Shown: in pieces, positions 40,123 through 48,444 of the stretch
Layout: every line of letters starts with the position of its first letter
Numbering within the stretch: position 1 is the first letter of the stretch
NCBI GenBank assembly: GCA_036280295.1
Contig: DASURA010000070.1
Coordinates: 1 to 64,000 of the forward strand
Reading direction: 5' to 3'
Source: AWTP1-13 sp036280295
GTDB taxonomy: Bacteria > Pseudomonadota > Alphaproteobacteria > Rhizobiales > Hyphomicrobiaceae
Length of the DNA: 64,000 nt
Position numbers and translations under genes: made by a program
Notes under the pieces: generated by a model
The model's database searches: none
What the model was told of the DNA's origin: nothing
What the model saw: the letters and a program-made list of their open reading frames with translations, nothing else

Positions 40123-40845
40123 TCATGCAGCATTCGGCACACGCACTGTGTCTTCCAGCCGGCCGTCGCGCAGCATGAACATTCGATCGAAGCGGTCGAA
40201 GATCTTCTCGTCGTGGGTCACAGCGATGACCGCTGCCTCTTGATTGAGGGCGAGTTTGCGCAAGAGGTCCATGACGATCTGGGCGCGCTTGGAATCGAGG
40301 GCAGCCGTAGGTTCGTCAGCCAAGATGATCCGCGGGCGATTGGCCAGCGCGCGCGCAATGGCAACACGTTGCGCTTCGCCCCCCGACAGTTTCGCAGGAA
40401 AAGCGTACTTGCGGCGCCCCACCTCAAGGTAGTCCAGGAGATCACTTGCCCGCTTCTGTGCCTCGCCAGGTTCCCGGCCCGCCAACTGCAAGACGATGGC
40501 CACGTTGTCGATTGCATTCAGAAACGGAAGGAGGTTGTGGTACTGGAAGACGAAGCCGATCTTCTCCAGCCGGACGCGGCGCAGGTCCCGGCGAAGCCAC
40601 TTGTTGTCATAGACGACCTCGCCGTCCAGGTTCATGCGGCCGCCCGAGGGATCCAGGATGCAGGCGATTACGTTGAGGAGCGTGGTCTTGCCCGAGCCCG
40701 AAGGTCCGCGCAGGGCCACGACTTCCCCAGGCACCACATCAAGCGAGATGTCGCGCAAAGCATCGATCCGGGTTTCTCCCTCGCCGAAGTGCTTGGATAT
40801 TCCACGCAGGCTTACGAGGGCGTTCACGGGCATGGCTGCGGTCAT
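40123..40845 (-). CDS. ABC exporter ATP-binding protein (DevA type)
   Basis: 240 aa. Walker A GPSGSGKTT, signature LSGGEAQRVAIARALA, Walker B IILADEPTAALD and switch His in AVTHDEKIFD. RDLRRVRLEKIGFVFQYHNL is the extended Q-loop of DevA-like ATPases. It is the third gene of a membrane-fusion, permease and ATPase operon; its start lies 2 bp after the permease stop. It serves the second exporter of the island and is only moderately like the ATPase at 30721. Confidence 0.92.
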   Translation of the reverse strand: MTAAMPVNALVSLRGISKHFGEGETRIDALRDISLDVVPGEVVALRGPSGSGKTTLLNVIACILDPSGGRMNLDGEVVYDNKWLRRDLRRVRLEKIGFVFQYHNLLPFLNAIDNVAIVLQLAGREPGEAQKRASDLLDYLEVGRRKYAFPAKLSGGEAQRVAIARALANRPRIILADEPTAALDSKRAQIVMDLLRKLALNQEAAVIAVTHDEKIFDRFDRMFMLRDGRLEDTVRVPNAA

Positions 40846-40847
40846 CG

Positions 40848-41981
40848 TCAGCTCCCGAGGGCGGTGGCGGGATCGGCCTTAAGAGCGACCCTCACGCCGA
40901 GCGCGCTGGCGAACAGACATACAAGAATGACCACGCCCCCGAGAGCCAGGACGTTGTCCGGCTCCAGCACAACGCGGCGCGGGAAGTAGTCCTTGATGTT
41001 GGCGATCAGCAGGCCTCCGAAAGCGAACCCCGTCAGGCCGAGCGCCAGCGCCTGCTGTACGATCATGCCGACGATGGTTCGGTCGGGCGCCCCAATGAGC
41101 TTCAGCATCGCTATGTGACGCAGCTTCTCCATGGTCATCGTGTAGATGATGAGGGCGATGATAACCGCCGAAACCAGAAGCAGGATGCTTGTGAACATGC
41201 CGATCTGCCGGCGTGCCCGATCGACGAGGGACTCGGCAAGAATGCGTTCCTGCTCGCCTTGCGTCAGAACTGCCAGGTGCTTCCATCGACGTGCCGTGTC
41301 GGCAACCGCGTCCAGGTTGGCACCCGATGCGACGCGCGCCACCACGGCATTTATCGTGTCCTTGCTCGCGCCCTCGGTACCTCTGGCCAGCTGGACACGA
41401 GCAGCGGGTGGGGCGAGCTCGAACTGCAGCTTCTGGGCGTCGAGCAAGGTGATGAATGCTACGGGGTCTCCGCCGGATGCCACCTGATTTTCGGTCAGAC
41501 CGACAACCGTGAAGCCGGTCCTGCCAAGCTGCACACGGTCGCCAAGTTCGAGCCCGGAGCGGCGATCTGCGACCATCTCGAAATGGCTCTGGGCGATTGG
41601 CCGACCGGCGGCGACGTGAACGGGCCCCCCTGGCCGTGCCAGCTCGAAGCCGATGACATAGAGTCTCACCTTTTGCCCACGCCGCGTGGCCTCAACCGTC
41701 TGGTAGGTCACCGAACCGGCTGCCGTCACGCCGGCGAGGCGGGCGATCCCCTCGCGCACGTCGCCTGGGATACGCGAGGCCTCGGCAAAGGGTCCCCGCG
41801 ATCCCGCCTCCACCACCCAAAGGTCGACGCCATGGTTGCGGGCGACCGTCAGCGCATCGACGACGATGCCGCGATAGATGCCGATCATCGCCAGCACCAC
41901 GGCCAACAAGAGGCTCAAGCCGAAACAGGTGAGCAGGAACCTGAAGAGATTGTGCCGGACGTCTCGGTACGCAAGGTTCAC
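40848..41981 (-). CDS. FtsX-like ABC permease (DevC type)
   Basis: 377 aa, the single-module form with four helices: one at the N-terminus (FLLTCFGLSLLLAVVLAMIG) and three at the C-terminus (FTSILLLVSAVIIALIIYTM, ALGLTGFAFGGLLIANI, LGGVVILVCLFASALGV). The periplasmic domain lies between. The start codon overlaps the stop of the membrane-fusion gene (ATGA), so the two are translationally coupled. The sequence MNLAYRDVRHNLFRF is the DevC-type cytoplasmic entry helix. It is part of a heterocyst-DevBCA-like exporter; the cargo could be a glycolipid or peptide, which is not determinable here. Confidence 0.9.
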   Translation of the reverse strand: MNLAYRDVRHNLFRFLLTCFGLSLLLAVVLAMIGIYRGIVVDALTVARNHGVDLWVVEAGSRGPFAEASRIPGDVREGIARLAGVTAAGSVTYQTVEATRRGQKVRLYVIGFELARPGGPVHVAAGRPIAQSHFEMVADRRSGLELGDRVQLGRTGFTVVGLTENQVASGGDPVAFITLLDAQKLQFELAPPAARVQLARGTEGASKDTINAVVARVASGANLDAVADTARRWKHLAVLTQGEQERILAESLVDRARRQIGMFTSILLLVSAVIIALIIYTMTMEKLRHIAMLKLIGAPDRTIVGMIVQQALALGLTGFAFGGLLIANIKDYFPRRVVLEPDNVLALGGVVILVCLFASALGVRVALKADPATALGS

Positions 41982-43144
41982 CGCTGCACCTCCCGCATCG
42001 CTCTCGCGGCGCGGCCTTCAGAGAGAGATGCATTGACCTGGGTGACGATCTCGACTCCTTGAGGAAGGCTCTCGGCCATCTCAAGACGGGAATCCTCCAT
42101 GCGGTGATCGAAAGAGACGATACGACGCTTCAAGCGTCCGTCTTCGACGCTCCATACCTTCCCCTTGGTGCCGTCATATCCGGTGACCGCCGCCTCCGGC
42201 ACCAGTCTGGCCTTTGACACCGTCGCGACCGTGATGAGGACCTCGGCCTGCTCTCCCAAATGAAAGCGGACCGGGCATTGGTCGCACTTGACGTAGACGC
42301 GGCGCTCCTCCGTCACTCGGTCGCTCTCGATGCCAACGCGCACAACGCGGGCCGGAAAGACCTGATGCGGAAGGGAGCGCAGGCGGACCTCGGCCGGCAG
42401 GCCTTCCCTGATCGCGCCGGAACGCGATTCATCGATATAGGCGAGCGCCCAGACGGAGCCGGTGGCGATCAGCGTGAAAACCGGATCGCCGGCCTTGATC
42501 ACCGTGCCAAGCTCCTTCTGCCGATCGACCACGATTGCATCGTAAGGTGCGATGAGCGTGTGCTGCTCCAGAATGGCTTTCTCGTATGAGAGCTGCGCTC
42601 TCGCATCGGACAGCTGCGCCTTGGCGACCTCGACATCGCTTTTCGCCACGAGCAGCTCGGCCTTGGCAACGTCCTCGTCGCGCTGCGCCTCTTCGCCGGC
42701 CTGCATTGAGCTTACCTGACGGCTGACCAATTCTTGCTTGCGCTTGTTGACCTCCAGGCGTTGCGCCAGGATGGCTCCGGCCTTGACGACATTGGTATCC
42801 GCCTTCTTCACGGCCACCTCGGCGCTGAGAACGGCGGCTTCTGCTCTCGCCACCTTGGCCAGTTGCTGGGTTGCATGGAGTCGGGCGAGCACCTGGCCCT
42901 GTTCCACCACGTCGCCGTGGTCCGCGTTGAGCTCGGTGATGGCCGCCCCTACCTCGAAGCCGACCTTGGAGAGAACACGCGCCTCGACGGTTCCGAGGCC
43001 GAACACACGCACCGGCACGCCCTCGACGATCGGGGCGACCATCACGTCAAGCGGTCGCAACCAAAGGTACGCGAGCGCCGTTCCGATGGCGCCAACTGCA
43101 GCAAGGAAAAGCAATAAGAGACTGACGCGTGTCTTTGCGAGCAT
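41978..43144 (-). CDS. HlyD/DevB-type membrane-fusion protein
   Basis: 388 aa from ATG 43144. The anchor helix (VSLLLLFLAAVGAIGTALAY) precedes a lipoyl half (EARVLSKVGFEVGAAITELN, ADHGDVVEQGQVLARL), a long coiled coil (LAKVARAEAAVLSAEVAVKK, DEDVAKAELLVAKSDVEVAK) and the second lipoyl half LIAPYDAIVVDRQKELG. An upstream ATG at 43195 leaves only 27 bp to the FixK-type box; 43144 leaves 78 bp and fits activation better. It is the first gene of the exporter operon. Confidence 0.88.
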   Translation of the reverse strand: MLAKTRVSLLLLFLAAVGAIGTALAYLWLRPLDVMVAPIVEGVPVRVFGLGTVEARVLSKVGFEVGAAITELNADHGDVVEQGQVLARLHATQQLAKVARAEAAVLSAEVAVKKADTNVVKAGAILAQRLEVNKRKQELVSRQVSSMQAGEEAQRDEDVAKAELLVAKSDVEVAKAQLSDARAQLSYEKAILEQHTLIAPYDAIVVDRQKELGTVIKAGDPVFTLIATGSVWALAYIDESRSGAIREGLPAEVRLRSLPHQVFPARVVRVGIESDRVTEERRVYVKCDQCPVRFHLGEQAEVLITVATVSKARLVPEAAVTGYDGTKGKVWSVEDGRLKRRIVSFDHRMEDSRLEMAESLPQGVEIVTQVNASLSEGRAARAMREVQR

Positions 43145-43222
43145 GGGAACGGCCTTTTTGTCGGATCGCCCGACGGCAAGCGATGGCAGATGCATAAAGC
43201 AGGCCTCAAGACCCTGAGCACA

Positions 43223-43236
43223 TTGATTGCGGTCAA
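43223..43236. promoter_or_regulatory. FixK/FNR-type box TTGATTGCGGTCAA
   Basis: 78 bp upstream of the DevB-like gene start at 43144; promoter of the second ABC exporter operon. Confidence 0.75.
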
Positions 43237-43777
43237 GTGTGGCCAGCGCAGAATGAGGGAACGCTCGCCGGACCTTTTTGACGATCGGGCGCACCACCTT
43301 CAGTGTTTCGCTTGTTAGCACGACATGCGACGCAGTCGTGGCCCTGGTTATCGGAATCGTGCAAAGTCTTGCAATTGCAGACTCCGGAACCGGTTCTCGA
43401 TGGCGGCCATATGGGTTGGACGCCGGCCTGATCGGCGCAGCGAGCGTCGGTGCCGACCCAGAATCCCCGTCCGAGTTCGCGGTGTGTACGAGCAAGCGAC
43501 TGGGGGCCGCGAGCAAGGTTTGTTCGTTGGTGCACGGCATAGACTCGCCGGGTACCTCGCCAGCCACCACAGGCTCCGGCCTGCTCCCATGTATCTCGGC
43601 ATAAAAGAACCGGCGCTTCAGGCGGCCCCTCAAGGGCCTTCGCGGCCGAGCGTTGCTTGCCCTTGATCGGCCGGCGCGTCGGTTTGGAGACGGCTATGAA
43701 ATAGGTCGCTCTGGGGTGTTTATGCCGCATGGGGAATTTTTCCGCGTGAAGGAAACTTGCGGTGTTCGGGTCGAGGA
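43237..43777. other. gap without a supported gene; contains direct repeat copy A
   Basis: 540 bp with only weakly coding-like frames on both strands. The last third holds repeat copy A at 43623-43702. Confidence 0.4.
43623..43702. repeat. roughly 80-bp imperfect direct repeat, copy A
   Basis: Matches 44481-44564 with about three quarters of positions identical by eye, including CGCGGCCGAGC, TTGCT-GCCCT, CGGCC-GCGCG and GCTATGAA. The two copies flank the pair of SHOCT genes. Confidence 0.6.
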
Positions 43778-44014
43778 TCATCGCTTGGGGGATGGCGGCG
43801 GGGATGGCGATTTCGGGGGCGGCGCGGCTGCTGACGACCGAGGTTTACTTGTCTCCAACCTCGAACGGTCCGCGATCAGGTTTTTCTTTTCCTCGTATTC
43901 TGGCCTTTCGATTTCGCCGCGAGCGAACCGTTCATCAAGGATGTCGAGCGCCGCGGAACCCGAGGCGGACGTTCCGTGTCGGCCGCATCCGCATGAGTGG
44001 TCCTCGTGTCCCAT
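43778..44014 (-). CDS. SHOCT-domain protein, short
   Basis: 78 aa. After a Cys/His-rich start (MGHEDHSCGCGRHG) comes a SHOCT helix pair, AALDILDERFARGEIERPEYEEKKNLI, and a Ser/Pro-rich tail. SHOCT domains are short C-terminal modules with oligomerisation roles. It has no membrane helix, unlike the neighbour at 44115; the two SHOCT parts are alike (ILDERLAKGEIERAEYEERK there), so this is a diverged tandem copy. CGCGRH with flanking His could bind metal. It lies 100 bp downstream of its paralogue on the same strand. Confidence 0.65.
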   Translation of the reverse strand: MGHEDHSCGCGRHGTSASGSAALDILDERFARGEIERPEYEEKKNLIADRSRLETSKPRSSAAAPPPKSPSPPPSPKR

Positions 44015-44114
44015 GCTGTGCTGCTTCTTTTTTCTGCGTATTCTGCATCGAATTCATCCTTGCAAAGGAAACGATTTGCATCCAGACAGAGGACTCTCGG
44101 CTCTGCGTAGGCTT

Positions 44115-44363
44115 TTACGAAGAGGAGAGAAGCTTCTTACGCTCCTCATATTCAGCGCGCTCGATTTCGCCTTTCGCCAAGCGTTCATCGAGAATCTCGC
44201 GAGGTGTACGGAGGCGGGGGGCTGGACTATCACGGCTGTTGCTGAGCCAGCGCACTAAGATAACAACCAAGATAATGAGAAGCACGGGCCCGCCGAGCAT
44301 AAAGAGCGGGCCGAAAAACATTCCGCCACCCCAGCCGCCTCCATACCACCAGTCTTGCATCAT
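44115..44363 (-). CDS. SHOCT-domain membrane protein
   Basis: 82 aa from the first ATG of a pair at 44363, preceded by GGAGG. Order: Trp/Gly-rich head (DWWYGGGWGGGMFFGP), one helix (LGGPVLLIILVVILVRWL), a short linker and the SHOCT motif REILDERLAKGEIERAEYEE. Membrane SHOCT proteins of this size are common beside FNR-controlled genes in Proteobacteria, but their role is unknown. The box at 44418 is 54 bp upstream. Confidence 0.78.
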   Translation of the reverse strand: MMQDWWYGGGWGGGMFFGPLFMLGGPVLLIILVVILVRWLSNSRDSPAPRLRTPREILDERLAKGEIERAEYEERKKLLSSS

Positions 44364-44417
44364 GGCGAACCTCCGTGAGCCTGAAGAGTTCACTAGGCGC
44401 TACGAAGGGGTGCCGCT

Positions 44418-44431
44418 TTGATCTTGGTCAA
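44418..44431. promoter_or_regulatory. FixK/FNR-type box TTGATCTTGGTCAA
   Basis: 54 bp upstream of the SHOCT membrane protein start at 44363; probably drives both SHOCT genes. Confidence 0.78.
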
Positions 44432-44480
44432 GAAAGACGGTGACCCCCAACCCGGTTACGGCGTGAGCGGCGCTCTCGGA

Positions 44481-44564
44481 CGGCCCGCAAGGGCGCGCCC
44501 CTCCGCGGCCGAGCCTTGCTCGCCCTCAACCGGCCAGCGCGCCGTTTCTTTGAACAGCTATGAA
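44481..44564. repeat. roughly 84-bp imperfect direct repeat, copy B
   Basis: Same orientation as copy A at 43623-43702, 858 bp further right, with a few small indels. It lies upstream of the SHOCT pair's promoter. Confidence 0.6.
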
Positions 44565-44789
44565 GAGATGGGGTGGGGTGCTGTGTTGAGCCGTCTCTCA
44601 AAGGAAAGTTCGCACACATTCTCCGAAGGATGTTGCCGGCCTGTGTGAGTGCTGGAAGTTGCGATTGAGAGGTTGCGGATTGTGGCGCTTTGGGCATCAA
44701 TTTGCTTCTTTGCACAAGGTGTTGCTAAATTAGTGAATCCTAATATAGATGTCAAGATACGTTTGCGAGCAGAGAAACGAGGTTTGCCC

Positions 44790-45016
44790 ATGAGCGCAGC
44801 TCCGATCATTCGCGCTTTCTTCGACGAGCCGACGAATACGGTTAGCTATCTCGTAACCGACCCCGTCACCAGGCGCGCCGCCGTCGTCGATCCGGTGCTC
44901 GACTTCGACCACCGCACGGGAAAGGCATCCGCGAGATCCGTCGAGGCGATCCTGGTGGCGGCAGCCGCCGACCAGCTGGCGATCGACTGGGTGTTGGAGA
45001 CGCATGCCCACGCACA
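44790..45016 (+). pseudogene. MBL-fold metallo-hydrolase N-terminal fragment
   Basis: ATG at 44790: MSAAPIIRAFFDEPTNTVSY, then VVDPVLDFDHRTGKASARSV and DWVLETHAHA. This is the start of a persulfide-dioxygenase-like or BLH-type MBL protein. It is cut inside the metal motif (THAHADH expected; the sequence leaves at THAHA), so only one ligand pair is left. The frame then runs into a PhnD-like gene. A stretch of clearly lower GC lies just upstream (44690-44780). Confidence 0.6.
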
Positions 45017-45030
45017 GGGAGGAGCGTGCC

Positions 45031-45395
45031 GTGGCGCGGCAAGACGTGATAAGCCGTCGCCGTCTGCTGACGGGCGTCGGCGGCATTGCGACGGCCGCCG
45101 CCGGTATTCGAGTCGTTCGTGCGGAAGCTCCGTTCCGCTTTGCTCTTACGCCGGTCTTGCTCACCTCTGACCTCGTCATGCTCGAAGAGCTCAGAGGCTA
45201 CCTCGAGCAGGCGATGAGCCGGCCTGTGCATCTCATTACGCGCCGCACGTACCAGGAGATCACGGGGCTCCTCGTTCGCGCCAGGTCGAGGCGGCATGGA
45301 TCTGCGGGTATCCTTGTGTGGCCTACTGCAGCGAGCTGACGCTGGTTGCCGTTCCCGTCTGGCGGGGCCGGCCGCTCTATCGCTCGTACCTTAGC
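45031..45395 (+). pseudogene. PhnD-like phosphate/phosphonate-type binding protein, truncated
   Basis: A GTG at 45031 has AGGGAGG 8 nt upstream and opens a Tat-like signal (SRRRLLTGVGGIATAAAG) followed by FRFALTPVLLTSDLVMLEEL and HLITRRTYQEITGLL. A frameshift near 45280 leads to QVEAAWICGYPCVAYCSELT and VAVPVWRGRPLYRSYL, ending at 45395. The second half of the binding protein is gone. In arsenic loci such proteins may bind oxyanions, but this copy cannot function. Confidence 0.6.
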
Positions 45396-45733
45396 CGGAG
45401 ATCGTCGAGTACCTCAAGACACCGCCGACGCGCGAGCGCCTCATCGAGCTGATAAGCGCGATGGGACTGACCGTCAGGCAGCTTCTGCGTCGCAAGGGGA
45501 CTCCGTACGACGAACTCGGGCTACACGATCCCAGATGGACGGACGATCAGCTGACCGGCCTGATGCTGAATCCCATCCTGATCAACCGGCCGATCGTCGT
45601 GACACCCAAGGGCGCGCGCCTGTGCCGTCCCTCGGAGATCGTTCTGGAGATCCTTCCGAACCCGGATGTCGGACCGTTCCGCAAGGAGGATGGCGAGATT
45701 GTGGTCGCGCCACCGGGCAAAAGCGCTCCCTAG
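45396..45733 (+). pseudogene. arsenate reductase ArsC (glutaredoxin type), 5'-truncated
   Basis: Reads PEIVEYLKTPPTRERLIELI, then MGLTVRQLLRRKGTPYDELG, NPILINRPIVVTPKGARLCR and PSEIVLEILPNPDVGPF, about the last 110 residues of a 140-residue ArsC. The N-terminal HNPxCxxS active-site loop with the catalytic Cys is missing; the preceding bases belong to the PhnD-like remnant. An internal ATG at 45461 would give a product without the active site. Confidence 0.7.
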
Positions 45734-45837
45734 CGGGGCCTTCTCGTGGTTGTCTTTCCAGTAACGGAAGGGCACGACCGCCATCTGCAGGGCCAACGAC
45801 GCGGTCATGCGCCCTTTTTGTGAAGACCCGATCGGAC

Positions 45838-45905
45838 CCTGACATCGGCCGCGTTCACAAGGGAGGATGGCAAGTGGTGTCGGGGCCGTCAGGCAAGCGC
45901 GATTG
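45838..45905 (+). pseudogene. second ArsC C-terminal scrap
   Basis: PDIGRVHKGGWQVVSGPSGK resembles the last residues of ArsC (PDVGPFRKEDGEIVVAPPGK at 45660-45720). This suggests that two arsC copies once stood here, or a partial duplication. About 100 bp of unrecognised sequence separates the two. Confidence 0.4.
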
Positions 45906-45973
45906 GGCATCATTAATTCGACTATTCCAGAAATATCGTTGACCCGTATCGGGGCGTCTGCTATTTGAGTGGA

Positions 45974-46297
45974 ATGAAACTCGACGATGCTGCCGCGCAC
46001 CTTGAGGCCTTAGGCAACCCGACCCGGTTGCGTGTCTACCGTCTGTTGGTCCGGGCAGGAGACACCGGCATGACTGTGGGCAAGCTTCAGGAGCGGCTCG
46101 ACATCGCCGCCTCGACGCTCTCCCATCACCTCAAGACACTCGTGACAGTCGGTCTTGTGACCCAGGAACGCGAGGCGACGACGCTAATCTGTCGTGCCAA
46201 CTACCCCGTCATGCATGCCCTCGTCGGATTCCTGGTCGACCAGTGCTGCGTCGAGGGCACCTGCCCACCAGGGTTTGAGCGCATCAAAGTCGAATGA
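45974..46297 (+). CDS. arsR: ArsR-family helix-turn-helix regulator
   Basis: 107 aa. Winged helix with AAHLEALGNPTRLRVYRLLV, VGKLQERLDIAASTLSHHLK (recognition helix) and VTQEREATTLICRANY. The C-terminus has VDQCCVEGTCPP, a cysteine cluster of the kind that binds arsenite in several ArsR branches. The ATG at 45974 is preferred to a TTG nine bases before. It stands directly upstream of the flavoprotein gene, and together they form the intact part of the arsenic locus. It probably represses itself and the next gene until As(III) binds (family knowledge, not shown here). Confidence 0.87.
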   Translation: MKLDDAAAHLEALGNPTRLRVYRLLVRAGDTGMTVGKLQERLDIAASTLSHHLKTLVTVGLVTQEREATTLICRANYPVMHALVGFLVDQCCVEGTCPPGFERIKVE

Positions 46298-46344
46298 GCT
46301 GCTGCCCTGAGTTTCGAACATTCCGGTAGGATGGAGAATTTGGA

Positions 46345-47709
46345 ATGCAAGGCGCCAAGACGATTGCGATCATCGGAGCCGGACCCGTCGGCTTGGCTGC
46401 TGCCGCACATGCACTTGAGCGCGGGCTGGAACCGCTTGTGTTCGAAGCCGGTACTGCCGCGGGCCACGCCGTGCGGCAACGGTCGCACGTGCGCATGTTC
46501 TCGCCCTGGCGCTACAATGTCGACGCGGCCAGTGAGCGCTTGTTGCGCGAGATTGGCTGGAACAGCCCCGATCCGGAGCACTACCCGAGCGGGGCGGAGC
46601 TGTTGGAGGGCTACCTCCGACCTCTCGCTGAGCGCACGGAGTTGCGACACCACATCAGGACTCGCGCGTGTGTGTCCTCGGTGGCGCGGGTTGGCTTCGA
46701 CAAGGTAAAGACGATTGGGCGCGACCTCGCCCAGTTCGAGGTCCACTACCGCAACGGCAAGGGTCCCGCCGTGGCGCGCGCCGACGCCGTCATCGATGCA
46801 TCCGGCACCTGGTTTGCGCCAAACCCCGCGGGTGCCAACGGCCTCGAAGCGATCGGCGAGGCCGAGCATCAAGATCGCATCGTCTACGGCATGCCCGATG
46901 TGCTCGGGGCCGCGCGGGATCGATATGCGGGCAGGACCATTGCCGTGCTCGGTGCCGGACATTCGGCGGTCGGCACGATCATCGATCTGAAGCGCCTGCA
47001 GGGCGATCATCCGCAAACCCAAATCATTTGGGTCTTGCGCGGCGAGGACCCCAAGAAATCCTTTGGTGGGGGCGCCAACGACCAGCTTGCAGCGCGTGGC
47101 GCTCTGGGCGTGGCGTTCGCGCGCATCATTGAAACCGGCGGTATTCGCGTGGAAGCCGGGTTCCGACTCGCCCACGTCAGCGCAAGCGAGACCGGACAGC
47201 TCAGACTGGGCGCGGGTTCGGCCTGCTGCGGTCGCCACGTCCTGGTCGACGAGCTGATCGTGGCCGCCGGCTTTCGGCCCGACCTGTCGATCCAGCGCGA
47301 GCTCAGGATCAGCCTCGATGCGGCGCTCGAATGCCCGCCGGCCCTGGCACCGCTGATCGATCCCAACATCCACAGCTGCGGCACGGTGCGCCCGCACGGA
47401 GCCCGCGAGCTGGCCCAACCGGAGCCCGGCTTCTATATCGCCGGCATGAAGTCTTACGGCCGCGCGCCGACGTTTCTGATGATGACCGGATACGAGCAGG
47501 TGCGCTCGATCGTTGCCGGCGTCGCCGGCGACAGCGAAGCAGCAGAACGCCTGGAGCTGGTGCTGCCCGAGACGGGCGTGTGCAGCCGTCCTCTTGCTCC
47601 TGTTGCCGAGGCATGCTGTGGCGGACCTGCCCCTGCGGGCGTTGATGCGTGCTGCTCCCAGGATGCTGAGGCCAAGGCGTCGGGAGCCGCGGGCTGCGGC
47701 TGTTCTTAA
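46345..47709 (+). CDS. ArsO-like FAD/NAD(P) flavoprotein with cysteine-rich tail
   Basis: 454 aa. Dinucleotide motif IAIIGAGPVGLAAAAHALER at the start, VRMFSPWRYNVD, a second nucleotide motif IAVLGAGHSAVGTIIDL near residue 195 and YIAGMKSYGRAPTFLMMTGY at the FAD end, as in flavin monooxygenase-like proteins of ars operons. The last 45 residues carry CC pairs and CGC (EACCGGPAP, DACCSQDAE, AAGCGCS), the kind of tail seen in As(III)-binding proteins. The start is 47 bp after arsR. The reaction is not established; a redox step on an organic or inorganic arsenical is an inference. Confidence 0.75.
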   Translation: MQGAKTIAIIGAGPVGLAAAAHALERGLEPLVFEAGTAAGHAVRQRSHVRMFSPWRYNVDAASERLLREIGWNSPDPEHYPSGAELLEGYLRPLAERTELRHHIRTRACVSSVARVGFDKVKTIGRDLAQFEVHYRNGKGPAVARADAVIDASGTWFAPNPAGANGLEAIGEAEHQDRIVYGMPDVLGAARDRYAGRTIAVLGAGHSAVGTIIDLKRLQGDHPQTQIIWVLRGEDPKKSFGGGANDQLAARGALGVAFARIIETGGIRVEAGFRLAHVSASETGQLRLGAGSACCGRHVLVDELIVAAGFRPDLSIQRELRISLDAALECPPALAPLIDPNIHSCGTVRPHGARELAQPEPGFYIAGMKSYGRAPTFLMMTGYEQVRSIVAGVAGDSEAAERLELVLPETGVCSRPLAPVAEACCGGPAPAGVDACCSQDAEAKASGAAGCGCS

Positions 47710-47726
47710 GTCAGCGGGCGGAGACC

Positions 47727-48005
47727 ATGAATCGTGATAGGGCGGGCGCGCTGAGCGGCATTCGCATTCTTGATCTCAGCAGGGTCCTCGCTGGACCGTC
47801 CTGCACGCAGTTGCTGGGCGATCTCGGTGCCGACGTCATCAAGGTTGAGCGCCCCGAGGTGGGCGACGAGACTCGCACCTGGGGTCCGCCCTTCGTCAAG
47901 GATCGTCAAGGGGCCGACACCACAGAAAAGCGGCTACTATCTCTCTTGCAATCGCAACAAGCGATCCATCACCGTCGACATAGCCAAGCCGGAGGGAGGC
48001 CATGA
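47727..48005 (+). pseudogene. CaiB/BaiF (class III) CoA-transferase N-terminal fragment
   Basis: ATG at 47727: GALSGIRILDLSRVLAGPSC, then TQLLGDLGADVIKVERPEVG and RTWGPPFVKD, the classic family start. A frameshift near 47925 leads to YYLSCNRNKRSITVDIAKPE in another frame, then homology ends near 48003. Roughly 300 residues are missing, including most of the CoA site. Confidence 0.7.
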
Positions 48006-48444
48006 AACGCGGACAGCGGCCATGTGCAACCACCTCATCCCGCTATACCCGAACAGGCCAGCGGTTGATGTGCAGCATGCGCCCCAGGCTCCCAGTTCGT
48101 CCACATCGAGAACTATCACTAGCCGTCCTTCCGAGGGACGAGCTGGGCTTCCGCTCAAGCTCTTGAGCCTCTGGACCTTCCCGCTTGCTCCCGGCACGGC
48201 CTCCCGCAGTGAAATCGGCGCATCGATGCCGTCTTGGCGCTTCCGCACCAGGAGAGGATGCGGGCGGGTCGCGATTGCGGTCGGGACTTGCCAGACTCGC
48301 GTCCGCTGATCTGGCTTGCGCGGTGCCGCGCTCGAAGCGGTCTCTTATCCAAGTAACCAAAAAGGGTGCACCGGACATTTCCAAGGGTGTATCAAGGACT
48401 GTGTTGCTGCCACCCCTATGACGAAGCCCGTGTGGGAGGCTAGC
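48006..48444. other. gap without a supported gene
   Basis: About 440 bp. Short frames on both strands have no family pattern that I can trust, and no FixK-type box is present. Confidence 0.4.

Noticed and set aside
43145..43633. A longer start for the second membrane-fusion protein
   Set aside because: The added sequence lacks homology and would cross the FixK-type box. The ATG at 43144 precedes the anchor helix.
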